DNA of 64,000 nt, taken from contig NW_003101668.1 in NCBI RefSeq assembly GCF_000003855.2, forward strand, positions 809,068 through 873,067, read 5' to 3'. The stretch comes from Blastomyces gilchristii SLH14081. Lineage: Eukaryota; Ascomycota; Eurotiomycetes; Onygenales; Ajellomycetaceae. A program made the position numbers and the translations under genes. Under the pieces are notes generated by a model. The model ran no database searches, had not been told where the DNA came from, and saw only the letters and a program-made list of their open reading frames with translations. Shown here in pieces: positions 46,582 to 58,931 of this stretch (positions are counted from its first letter, which is position 1; every line of letters starts with the position of its first letter).

Positions 46582-49500
46582 AGTATAGACATAGTACTGC
46601 AGTGACTATAGATAATGTTAAAATTACAACAATAATAGATAGCTGATATATATACAACTCAACAATATCAATATAAAGAAATTCAATAATTATATTAATA
46701 AGAAATTCCTGTACAGACAATTTCAACACTGATTAAATCAGATATGAATATAATACAAGTGCTGAAGAAATATCTACATACTCTTATATATTTTACTACT
46801 TCTAATCTCACTTTCTATTCATTACAAAGATTGAATATGCTCATGAAACTAAGTGTAGATAAAGATATTATTAGTTCATTAACTAATTAAGATTAATATA
46901 TTAATAATTAATTAAAAGATTATGTGAAACAGAACTTTTATTTATAAATGAAGACATGTGAATCAGTATTATATACATCTGATCATATTATTAGATATCT
47001 CAATGTTCTGTTCAGAGACACTGCTATGCAGTAGAAGATATTAAATTGATTATAAAGTATTTAATAGAGAAATACTTCTCTTATAACATTCATCTCTGAC
47101 TTTAATATCAAGATTCTAGAAGTAGATGATTGATTCTGAGAGAATTAAATAAAGATTAGCATGCTTAAGAAGATACTAACTTTTAAACTTCTATAAGCTC
47201 TTATAAGTATAAATAAAGACTTAACTTATAAAGACTTCTGCATACAACTCTGAACATTAGATAACTCTCTTATTAAACTTAAGAGTATACAGAATAATAG
47301 TAGAAGATATTACATCTTAGTTACTTATATATCTATGTTAAAGAATAATAATATAGATGTCATGAATTGAGTAGACTTGAACATCTATATATAAACAAGA
47401 GTTTCTGCTATCTGAACAGACTTCTGAGTTTCTGAGATTACTTCTGAAGAAGCTGCTAATTAATATTAATAAGAGATGTGTATTAACTGTAACTGATCAG
47501 AATATATTACTTTTAACTACTAATTAATCTATATATCTTCTCATTTGAAAGAAAGATTAATACTAACAGTTCATGTTAAATTGAAAGCTGCAATTCTCAG
47601 TCATATACATAGAGAGTGAATTATTAAAGTAAGTGTATAAATATTACATGAAAGTAATACTTTTTGACATTGTCAATTATGTTACATTAGAGAAAGATTT
47701 GAAAGATAACTATAAGAATATCTCAATGAAATAGGAAAAAGATTAGCTTATGCTCAAACTTATAAGTAGAAGCTTGAAGAGATCAGATAACAATAATTTG
47801 AAGAGAAAATAATAATGAATATAATTCTTATATCTATCATAATAGATAATATATATAATATAAAAGTCATGATAGACATCAGTCTATGTTACTATACAAT
47901 GATTAAATCTTCAGTTGTAAGATACTGTAATCTTCAGTATATTCTCTTATCAAAACCTCAATTTCTTGCAGAATTTGATGACTTAAAAGATATTTACACT
48001 TATTATATGATGAAACTAAACATAGATATCAGAGAATATTAATATGAGAATACTTATACATATAAAGTTAATAATCTTAACTATAATCTTATACTAGAAC
48101 TTGTCTGATTATCTGAACAAGGCATTCTATTAGACACTTAAAACAGAAGTGTAATATTTCTTAATAATAATTAAGTTCATGAGAATAATGTTCATAAGAC
48201 TATGAACCTGACACAGATCTCTGTCAATACTTATAAAATACTCTGAAAGAATTTCTGATAAAGTTGCTAACAAGATTACTGATAGTAGAATTATATAGTA
48301 ATCTACTTCATTAGTCTGACTGATATTAAAAAAGCTCTAGAGAAGTTATCTCATGTTACAATAACAGATTCTCATACAAAACTCTCTTAATAATATTATA
48401 AATATCTAGATATCTTCTGATAAGATAATGTTATAAATCTATCTCTCTTATAAGACTTAGAAGTAGATTACAGTATCAAGCTGAAAAAGAAAAATGATAA
48501 GAATCTTGAATTATTATAAGACTCTCTTTATAATATATTCTGAGATGAACTTCTTCTTCTTTAAAAGACACTCAATGATCTGTTAAATAAGAGATTTATA
48601 TATATTAGTAACTCTTTCATCATAGCTTCTATTCTCTTTATAAAGAAATCAGATAAGAGACTCTAATTCTATATGAACTATCAAGAACTGAATAGATTAA
48701 TAAAGAAAGACTGCTATTCTTTATCTCTTATTAATGAAATTCTAGCTTATATTAGACAAGCTTAATAATTTACAAAACTAGATATTATCACTGTTTCTCA
48801 TAAGATCTGTATCACTGAAGAAGATGAGTGATTTACAGTATTTTAAATATAATATAATTTCTTTGAATAAGTAGTCACATCTTTTGAATTGACTAACACT
48901 CTCAGTACATTTCAGAAGTATATTAACTAAGTACTCTGAGATTTTCTTAATAAGTTTATATCTGCTTATCTCAATGACATTCTCATCTTCACTGATGAGT
49001 TTAGAAAAAAATATCAAGAATATGTATAAAGAGTATTATAATAACTACAAGAAGCAGAACTACTGATAGATATAGATAAGTATAATTTTCAATTTAAAAG
49101 TATGAAATATCTAGATTTTATTATAGAAGCTGATAAGAGAATTTGAATGAATTCTGAAAAGATCTCTGCTATTCTTGAATAAGAGACTTTATACACTGTG
49201 AAAGATATATAAAGCTTTATTAGATTTGTCAACTTCTATCAATAATTTATGTAAAACTTCTCAGATATTATAAGATTACTTATAGAACTTATTAAGAAGA
49301 ACTTAGTATTTCAATAATTAGTAACCACTGAAGCTATATTTACACAGATAAAGAAGATGTTTATTAATATCTCTCTACTAATAATATTTAACTCTGATTA
49401 TGAAATAGTTATTAAAGCTAACTTTTCTGACTATGTTACAGAGAGAGCTATATTATAATATAATAATAAAGATATTTTATAATTATATATTTTCATATCT

Positions 49501-51065
49501 AAGAAACTGAGTTTCATTGAATATAATTATAAGATCTATAATAAGAAACTTCTTACAATAGTATACTATCTAGAAGAATGAGACTCTGAACTCTGAAGCA
49601 TCTTCAAATTTAAGATAATTATAGATTATAAAAATCTTAAGTATTTTATACTTATTTATAAGCTTACTGAATAACAGATGCAATGATCTGAGCTATTAAA
49701 CTATTTTTATTTTATTATACACTACTGTCTCAGCAGTCAGAACTTAATAACAGATACTCTTTTATAATAAGAGTAAGATATATCTTCTGATATAACAGAT
49801 ACTCACTGAATAAACTAAGAGTATTAGCTCTTGAATTCAAAGATACTAGTTAATTATAATAAAATAATCTATAATACTATATATACTTCTCTGATTAAAA
49901 TATCCTCTCTTTAAACTATTACTGATATCTCAACTTCTTCTGAATCTTCACTGAAAGAACTATGATATATAGTAACTTAAACTAATAAACTTCTTCAGAC
50001 TCTTACTAACGCAGTATAATAAGAAGTGTCTTAATTCTCTTCAGAACTACATATAAAGACTGATATCTCAGAATATTTAATTAATGATAATAATACTCTG
50101 TAATTTCATGAATAATATTGAGTCTTTAAGTCTGAATTCTTATACACTCAGATAATGTAAGAGATATATAATTTATATATAATCAGTTATTCAGATTATA
50201 AATAACTATATTAAATAATCTCTTAAGAGTTCTACTGATCTGAGATATTAAACAGTATCAGACATTTTATCTGAAACTGTAACTATTATTCTTCTATTGT
50301 CTTATAAAAGAACTGTAGAAAAGATCTACTAAAATCACTTAATATCTCTGATAGAATCTAGTAAGATATTGTAATTAACTTCACTATCAATCTCTTTAAG
50401 AGTGAGAATTACAAGAACATTCTGATTATCATTGACTGATTAAGTAAAGATATAATATTGAAATCTTATAATAAAATAAATACTGAACAAGTCACTGAAG
50501 TCTTCTTACAGAGTTTATTCTATCAGATATATAACTTACTGAGATCTATAGTATCTGACTAAGACTGTCAATTTATAAGTACTTCATGAACAAGAATCTA
50601 TTAAGTTCTCAAGATTATATACTATTTATTAACTATCTATCACTCTGAGACTGATAATATATTAGAATAAACATTTCAGACTATAAAGAACTATCTTTAT
50701 AAGTTCTATAATTATTTATAAAATAATTGATATAATCTTCTTCTATACACAGAGATTGTTATCAATGACTGAGATACTATTTCAATAGATATAAGCCTGT
50801 TCTTTCTTATATATAGTTATTATATGAAAGTGTTAAATCTTCTAGAGATTATACAGTTCACACTAAATCTCTGCAGTTTAATTCAGATTGCTGATAATAT
50901 AGTAATAAAGCTCTGAGATGCTTATAACTGAGTAGACGCCTTTATAATAAGTACTAAATAAGACTAGAAAGATTAAGTCAATGTTTACTGAGATTCTACT
51001 GAGTAATATAAGATAGAAAATCTGATGTGATTAAATCTTAAAAATATACAGATTACATACTCATC

Positions 51066-51180
51066 TGTAAGAATAAGTACTCACAGGCGATTATTCGGGT
51101 GTTTACAGCTTGACGTGATATGTACTGATAGCTACTAGAAGTATTCACAGTAGAAAGATAAAATGTAAAGATTAAATATA
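51066..51180 (-). repeat. Truncated Gypsy-2 LTR, reverse
   Basis: The first 115 bases match the reverse complement of the Gypsy-2 LTR 3' end (tgtaagaataag..., aggtgtttgcagc-type core). It stops near 51180 where copia-like sequence begins. It marks the right end of Gypsy-1 copy D. Confidence 0.8.
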
Positions 51181-52066
51181 GACTCACTACTATAATAATC
51201 ACTGATTATAATGATAATATTACACTATATATAAAGCACTGATAAGTGATAATAAATGAAATTAATACACACAACTGATCAATATTCAAAGACTTTCTCA
51301 CTTAATAATTTATACATAATTTGAAGACTCATGTATAAACATTTATTTAAATCTCTCTTAAGAATCTATGTTAAGAAATTTCAAAGACATCTGTTTCTGA
51401 GATTAATCTTAATAATCTTATTGATAATCTTATCTGCTACAAGCCAGTTATCAGATTAAATAATAATAAAAAGAAAATATCAGTAAAAGAAGCTGAAAAG
51501 AAAAAGAAAAAGAAAAAGAATAATAATAATAATAGTAAAGCAGAACTCACTGAAGTAGAGAAGCTTAAGAAACAGCAGTCTACAGATAATTGAAGAGAAA
51601 ACACTCTCTATATCTATTAAGAGAGTATGTTTAACTCAGATCTCAAATGTAAATATTATAGTTACTGAGATCACACTGAAACAGTCTGCTACTATAAGAA
51701 CTGAAAGACTCAATAACAGAAATGATAAAATATCAATTACTCTAGTATTAAATGTTATATATAATAGTATATAATCTCTGAGAAAAAAGTTAAGAATAAT
51801 AGCTTTATGAAAACTATAAAAGATCTATCTGTAATAAGTGAGAAGACTCTGTTAATAATCTGTAGAGATTCTCTATAATATCTAGACACTGTAGTCTTCT
51901 ATATCATATTATCTGATAAGAGTGTATTCAAATATATATACACTTCAGATTATAAAGAAGAACTTGACTCTGTAGAAGAAATTAATAATGAGTTGATTAT
52001 ATTAACTGATATTAATAAGATCTATATTTATATAAATGAAATGAAATTGAATCTGCAGAATGTTTA
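51181..52066 (+). pseudogene. Ty1/copia gag-protease remnant
   Basis: A plus-strand frame with stops. It has a lysine-rich linker near 51500, a degraded copia zinc knuckle near 51650-51690 (CX2YX4HX4C, second Cys lost), and a protease-like block near 51880-51930 with an Asp-Thr pair followed by LSDKSVF. The LNLQNV block at 52042-52066 continues after element E at 57128 as YYLSVVFYNLLSFN, the usual copia pattern after the protease. Confidence 0.68.
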
Positions 52067-52375
52067 TGTGGCGGGCTGCGCCTGATCAATCATATAGACT
52101 ATTTTATTACACTTCACAGATTTCAATCACTTCATTCTTGAATGTGTATGCTCTGATTCTCAGCTATTCTTGATTGCCAATTCTCAGCTGCTATAAACAC
52201 GCGTATATTCTTCCACCCTGAAGCTCCACCGCGTATGCCATCACATACACGTATAAATATTCACCTTGATCACTGATTCTCACACTTTCTCTTTCTTTTC
52301 TTCTCTAACATTTTTATCTTTGTTATATAAGACCTATCAATATTATACTGATCTATTCAGTGTAGGCCTCTTATA
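52067..52375 (+). repeat. Gypsy-1 E 5' LTR
   Basis: Starts TGTGGCGGGCTGCGCCTGA and ends CTCTTATA (from CTCTTACA). Contains the gttatataagacc promoter core. Confidence 0.9.
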
Positions 52376-55300
52376 CTATAAAAACATTCATCATCTTCTC
52401 ATTAGAAATGATTATTCATTGAGAGATATCTGAACATGTAACAACATATAAGAAAGAGAAAGCACAGTTAAGCAGATACTGAGTTCTCAGATAGAAGCTT
52501 GCTTATCAGTCATTCTGGCTCTGTAATAAAGATTTTATAAGAGAATATCAGTGAAAGACCTGAGAGTTCTGACACTCAGATATATGAGAATATAATTACA
52601 TTTCTTCAGATTTCACAGATATTATACATCTGACAATTGATATAATCATGTCTAATGATAATATAGAACTCTCAAACATGAGTATAGACATAATATCACA
52701 GTGGCTCTGAGCAATGTTGAAATTACAACAGCAACAGATAGCAGACATGCATGTGACTCAATAACTTCAATATGAAGAGATTCAATGATTAATTCATAAA
52801 ATTTCAACATCTACAGAACTGAATACAAAAGCACTGAAAGAATGCTTGAGTGCTTCTGTATATTTTAATGCTTCTGATCTCACTCTCTACTCATCATGAA
52901 GAATGGAAATGCTCATGAAACTGAGTGTAGATGAAGATGTCATCAGTTTATTAACTAATCAAGATTGATATATCAATGAACAATTGAAAGATCGCATGAA
53001 ACAGAAGTTTTATTCATGAATGAAAGCATGTGAATCAGTGTTACAAATGCCTGATAATATTATGAAACATCTTGATATTCTATTCTGAGACACTGTTATG
53101 CAACAGAAAGTATTAGATTGATTACAGAGTATCTGACAGAGAAACACTTCTCTTACAACATTCATCTCTGACTTCAACACCAAGATTCTAGAAGCAGGTG
53201 ATCAATCTTGAGAGGATCAAATGAAGATTAGCATGCTCAAGAAGACATTAACTTTCAAACTCTTACAGGCCCTTGTAAGTGCAGATGAAGACCAGACTTA
53301 TGAAGACTTCTGCACACAGCTCCGAACAATGAATGACCGTCATAACCTTCAGCGTATTCCTTTATCAAAACCTTGACTCCTCCCAGGATTTGATGGTTCA
53401 AAAGACATTTGTACTCATTACATGATGAAGCTGACTATAGATGTGAGAGAACATCAATATAAAGATGCCTATGCATATGAAGTTGATAATCTTGATTACA
53501 ATCTTATGTTAGAACTTGCCTGACTATCTGAACAAGGCATCTTGTTGAATGCTTAAAACAGAAGCTTGATATTTCCTAACAATAATAGAATTCATGAAGA
53601 TGACATTCACAAGACTATTAACCTGATACAGATCTCTGTCAACACCTATGAAATGCTCAGAAAAAGAAGTTGCTGAAAGAATTGCTAACAGCAGAATCAT
53701 GTGTCAATCTACTCTGTCAGTCTGACTGATATTAAAAAGACTCTAGAAAAATTATTCTGTATTACAATAACAGATCCTTGTATGAAACTCTCTCAATAAT
53801 ATCATGAATATCTAGATGTCTTCTGATAAGACAATATTATGAATATACCTCTCTTATAAGATCTCCGAGTGAATCACAGTATCAAGTTAGAGAAAAAGAA
53901 TAATAAGAATCTTAAACTGTTATAAGACTCTCTTTATAACATGTCTTAAGATGAACTTCTTCTTCTTTGAAAGACACTCAATAATCTGTTGAATAAAGAA
54001 TTCATACATATTAGAAACTCTTTCATCACAGTCTCTATTCTCTTTGCAAAGAAATCAGATAAAGAACTTCAATTCTGTGTGAACTACTGAGATCTGAATA
54101 GATTGACAAAGAAAGATTGATATTTCTTATCTCTTATCAATGAAACTCTAGCACAGATCAGATGAGCTCAATGATTTATAAAACTAGATATCATCACTGT
54201 GTTTCATAAGATTCATATCACTGAAGAAGATGAATAACTTACAGCATTCTGAACATGTTATGATCTCTTTGAATGAATAGTCACACTCTTTGAACTGACT
54301 AATATTCTCAGCATATTTCAGAAGTATATTAACTGAGCACTCTGAGATTTCTTTAATGAGTTTGTATCTGCTTATCTAGATAACATTCTCATCTTTACTG
54401 ATGAATTCAGAAAAGAATATCAAGAGCATGTGTGAAAGATATTACAATGACTATAAGAAGCAGAACTACTGATAGATATTGATAAGTGTGATTTTAAAGT
54501 CAAGAGCATCAAGTATCTGGGTTTTATTATAGAAGCTGATAAGAGAATTTAAATGAATTCTGAGAAAGTCTTCATTATTCTTGAATGAGAAGCTCTGTAT
54601 ACTGTGAAAGATATATAAAGCTTCATCAGATTTACTAACTTCTATCAGTAATTTATATGAAACTTCTCAGATATTGTGAGACTACTTACAGATCTCACTA
54701 AGAAAGACTCAGTATTTCAATAATTAGTGAATACTGAAGCTGCATTTACACAGATGAAGAAGATGTTCATTAATATCTCTCTACTGATAATATTTGATTC
54801 TGATTATAAGACAGTTATTAAAGCTGATTTCTCTGACTATATAATAGAAGAAGTGATATTATAATATGATAATGAAGATGTTCTATAATCATATATCTTC
54901 ATATCTAAGAAACTGAGTCCTGTTGAATACAATTATGAGATCTATGATAAGAAACTTCTTATGATTATATACTGTTTAGAAGAATGAGACTCTGAACTCT
55001 GAAGTATCTCTGAATTTAAGATAGTCACAGATCATAAGAATCTCAAATACTTCACAACTATTCATAAACTCACTGAATAACAGATGTGATAATCTGAGTT
55101 CTTAAACTGCTTTCATTTTACAATACACTACTGTTCTGATAGCCAGAACTCAATGACAGATATTCTCTCATAATGAGAGTAAGATATATCATCTGATATA
55201 ACAGATACTCACTGAATGAATTGAGAGCATCAGCTCTTGAACTCAAAGATACTAGTTAATTAAGATGAAACAGTTTATAATACTATATATGCTTCTTCAG

Positions 55301-56813
55301 TTAGAACTGTTATTGATATCTTCACTTTCTCTACACTGAATGAACTGTGATATACAGCAGCTCAGATAGATGAACTTCTTCAGATTCTCACTAAAGTAGT
55401 ATATTAAGAAGCACTCTGATTTCTCTCAGAACTATATATAAGAATTGATATCTCAGAATGTTCAATTGATAATAATAACACTTTATAATTCTATGAACAA
55501 TGCTAAGTCTCTCACTCTGAACTCTTATACACTCAGATAATGCAAGAGATGCATGATTCATATATAACTGATTATTCAGACTGTGAACAACTGTATAGAA
55601 TGATCTTCTGAGAGTTCTACTAATCTGAGATATTAAACAGCATCAGATACTTTGTCTGAAACTATAATCACTGTTCTTCTGTTATCTCATGAAAGAACTG
55701 TAGAAAAGATCTATTGAAATTACTCAATATCTCTGATAGAATCTGACAAGATGTAGTAATTAACTTCACTGTTAATCTATCTAAGAGTAAGAATTATAGA
55801 AATATTCTGATCATTATAAATTGACTGAGTAAAGATATAATATTGAAATCTTGTAATAAGATAAATACTGAATAAGTCACTGAAGCTTTTCTACAGAGTC
55901 TGTTCTATCAGATGCATGAATTACTGAGATCTATAGTATCAGATTAAGATTATCAATTCATAAGCACTCTCTGAACAAGAATCTGTCAAGTTCTCAAGAT
56001 TACACACTGTCTATCAACTGTCTATCACTCTGAGACTGATGATGTGTCAGAGCAGATAATTTAGACTGTGAAGAATTATCTCTGTAAGTTCTGTAATCAC
56101 TTATAAGACAATTGACATAATCTTCTTCTACATACAGAGATTGCTATCAATGATCAAGATGCTACTTCAATAGATGTAAGTTTGTTCTTTCTTACACATG
56201 AATATCACATGAAAGTGTTGAATCTTCTAGAGATCACACAGTTCATATCAGACCTCTGCAGTTCAATTCAGATCACTGATAATATAGTAATAAAGCTCTG
56301 AGATATCTGTAATTGAGCAGAGGTCTTCATGATAACTGTGAAACAAGATCAAGAGAATCAAATCAATGTTCACTGAGACTGTGCTGAACAATATAAGATA
56401 GAAGATCTGATATAATTGAATCTTAAGAATATATGAATCACATATTCATCTCATACACTAGATTACCATTATATTAAGTATAAAGTGATAGAAGTTCTAG
56501 ATAGTCATAACTACTGTCTTAACATATTATCAGAAATTCATGATGTATTTCACACAAGCTTGCTCTGTCACATCATCATCAATCTGTTCTCTTCTCAACT
56601 GACTTCTGACTGACAGTCATCAGATATCATAGAAGAAGATAATAAGCTTGAGTGAGAGATTGAGAATATTCTTGATAAGAGATCTCATGACTGCAGTCAG
56701 CAATATCTTGTGAAATGAGTCAGCTACAATCAATCAACCTGAACTCTGAGTTTCACATTATCTGAAACAGCAGTTCTTGACTGATGAGAACTGCTTCTGA
56801 AAGAGAGGGCTAA

Positions 56814-57122
56814 TGTGGCAGACTGCATCTGATCAATCATATAGACTATTTCATTACACTTCACAGATTTCAATCACTTCATTCTTAAATGTGTATGCTC
56901 TGATTCTCAGCCATTCTTGATTGCTGATTCTCAGCTGCTACAAATGTGTGTATATTCTTCCACCCTGAAGCTTCACTATGTACACCATCACATACATGTA
57001 TAAATATTCACCTTGATCACTGATTCTCACACTTTCTCTTTCTTTCCTTCTCTAATGTTTTTATCTTTGTTATATAAGACCTATCAATATTATACCGATC
57101 TATTCGGCGTAGGCCTCTTACA
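56814..57122 (+). repeat. Gypsy-1 E 3' LTR
   Basis: Starts TGTGGCAGACTGCATC and ends GGCGTAGGCCTCTTACA, then the GTTTA duplication. Same 309-bp length as the 5' LTR. Confidence 0.9.
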
Positions 57123-57127
57123 GTTTA

Positions 57128-57420
57128 CTACTTATCAGTAGTCTTCTACAATCTCTTAAGCTTTAACTAACTTGTCAACCGCTTCACCATGAACTCGCTC
57201 GATTTTTTGAATAAGAACCCGCCGATAGATTCATCGAAAAGCCCTCGATCATACAAGCATTTTTACCCCATCGCCGACCGCATACCCCATGTGGTGGTGG
57301 AGTTATCCAGCCAAATGTGAACCAGATGTTGTTCGAAACTCCTGTGTGGGATTATCCCCTGTTCTCCCCTATCACATCACAACCCCGGGCCAAATTGCCA
57401 TACAAATTGTAAGGTGAAAA
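57128..57420 (+). other. Copia tail joined to a weakly mutated unique segment
   Basis: The first 50 bases continue the copia protease frame. From about 57176 the sequence abruptly regains CpG and CC/GG dinucleotides. The same reading frame, past one TAA, contains an ATG at 57189 in a CACCATGA context and 43 codons to a TGA at 57318-57320. No protein family was recognised. It may be a captured gene fragment or a copia part that escaped mutation. Confidence 0.4.
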
Positions 57421-57489
57421 GACCTAGTCATATACATCAATCTTCTTGATTTTGGAAGATCTCTGATCTGTAATTGTGAAGATATCTGA

Positions 57490-57810
57490 GAAGTGACATC
57501 TGTGAAAACCCTGTTCATCTTTGATGTTTCAAAACATCAATACCAAGTTCCACCCTTGTACCGCTCTTTTCAATCTGGCTCATCTCTGGCAGAAAAATAC
57601 AAAAAGATATCTTGATAATAATATCAAATATATAATCAATGGACACTTCTGAAGTGCAATCTCTGTGAATACTCTATCTGTCTTCAGTGTATCTAGACAT
57701 CAATGCCAAGTCTTATTCTTGTATCACTTCTCTCAATCTGACTCATTCTCAGCAGAATAATACAAAAAGATACCTTGATAACAGTATTTAATACATAATC
57801 AGTGAACAAT
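57490..57810 (+). repeat. Tandem duplication, unit about 161 bp
   Basis: Two direct units, 57490-57650 and 57651-57810, share gaagtg.., catcaat.ccaagt, tctcaatctg-type blocks, and aatacaaaaagata.cttgata. Unit 1 is clearly less mutated than unit 2. No coding potential was recognised. Confidence 0.72.
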
Positions 57811-58736
57811 GAGTCAATAGAACAAGTTAACAGCATATTAATAACTATAAATTCAGTATATCTCAAGATCTGACTGAGTCTTTGATCTCTGCACAGTGAG
57901 ATATATTAAATCTAGTTTTAATATCTCAATATTTAATAGAATCTGCAAGAGATTGAGAACAGTAATACTAGATTTCTATTGAATTTAAGAATTAACTCTA
58001 TATTGATATAATCATTGACAAAGTCTTCTATTTTGAGATATAAATAATCAGTTTCTCTACATCTCACTGACAATATTTATATTATTATATAGAAATAGAC
58101 TTATATTCTCTATAATATCAAGACTCTGAAGAGAGAAAGTCTTGATAGAGAGTATACAGCAGTATATATCTTAGCAGTTTCTATCTCATTCTTCTGCAGC
58201 AGTTAATGTAAAAAAAAAGATCTTAGAAATAGTTTTTTACTTCTCTTGAAAAAGTGAGATGTTTTTCTCTGAGTTTTATACAATAGTCTTATAAAAAATT
58301 AAAAACAGAGTTATTTTCTATTATAATTTCATATTCTTTTAAGTAAGAATTACTTTTTCAGTGACTAAAGAGCTTTTATTAATACTTAATTCTCTTTTAC
58401 ACTCTTTATTAACTGATTTGAGTTGCATACTTGTTGTGTGAGAAGAATTGAATGATTTAGAATAAAATTAAATAGTTTTAATCAATTTCTCTGTAAAAAA
58501 TTGACTTATTTTTTATCAGTTTTTCTCTCAAAAACTGTCATATTATCTGATTTATTATTAATTAATATCATACTTTTTCTCACTGTATTTCAAGAAAGAG
58601 TTTGTAAAGATTTTATTGATTTATCTTAAAAATTAATTTTAGTTTATTAGATTCTCTTCAAAAATCTAATCTAGTTACTGAACTAGTGTGAAAAAAATCA
58701 GATATTTTATACATAAAAGTCTTTCATTCTTCTTTT
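57811..58736. other. AT-rich DNA, no gene recognised
   Basis: Very AT-rich, with A/T runs but no long frame. It may be part of the 5' untranslated region of the LINE that follows. Confidence 0.45.
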
Positions 58737-58920
58737 GAAACAGTCTGATCAACTTTTTAATTGAAAATAGACTAATAAATCTCTTAACTGAAACAGTCTG
58801 ATCAACTTTTCATTTGAAAATAGATTAATAAATCTCTTAATTGAAACAGTCTGATCAACTTTTCATTTGAAAATAGACTGATAAATCTCTTAATTGAAAC
58901 AGTCTGATCAACTTTTCATT
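58737..58920 (+). repeat. 53-bp tandem repeat, about 3.5 copies
   Basis: Units start at 58737, 58790, 58843 and 58896 with gaaacagtctgatcaac. The array ends shortly before the LINE ORF1 start codon. Repeated monomers upstream of ORF1 often serve as LINE promoters, so a promoter role is plausible. Confidence 0.85.
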
Positions 58921-58931
58921 CAGTGAGTAAA

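Larger units (their letters stand above)
45157..51065 (+). mobile_element. Gypsy-1 copy D, 3'-truncated
   Basis: The 5' LTR (45157-45441 and 45713-45726) is split by a solo LTR. gag sequence follows from 45727, interrupted by MITE copy 5. It includes a zinc-knuckle region near 47480 whose His and last Cys are both Tyr. The protease motif reads DIS near 47878. The RT motif reads YLND at 48967-48978. The integrase runs to about 51065, where a reverse Gypsy-2 LTR cuts it off. Mutation is stronger here than in copy E, with stops in every frame. No 3' LTR is present. Confidence 0.85.
52067..57122 (+). mobile_element. Gypsy-1 element E, both LTRs, internally deleted
   Basis: LTRs of 309 bp (52067-52375 and 56814-57122), with exact target duplications GTTTA (52062-52066 and 57123-57127). 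At 5056 bp it is about 0.7 kb shorter than the reconstructed length of element B. The missing part lies at about 53340, where gag (near the start of its C-terminal portion) joins directly to the protease C-terminus, removing the zinc knuckle and protease active site. RT motif is YLDN at 54373-54384, and the chromodomain is near 56655-56750. Purine tract aaagagaggg precedes the 3' LTR. LTR differences are almost all transitions. Frames have many stops. Confidence 0.92.

Noticed and set aside
58737..58920. CRISPR-like array
   Set aside because: The units are contiguous 53-bp repeats without unique spacers, in a eukaryotic genome, before a LINE ORF1.
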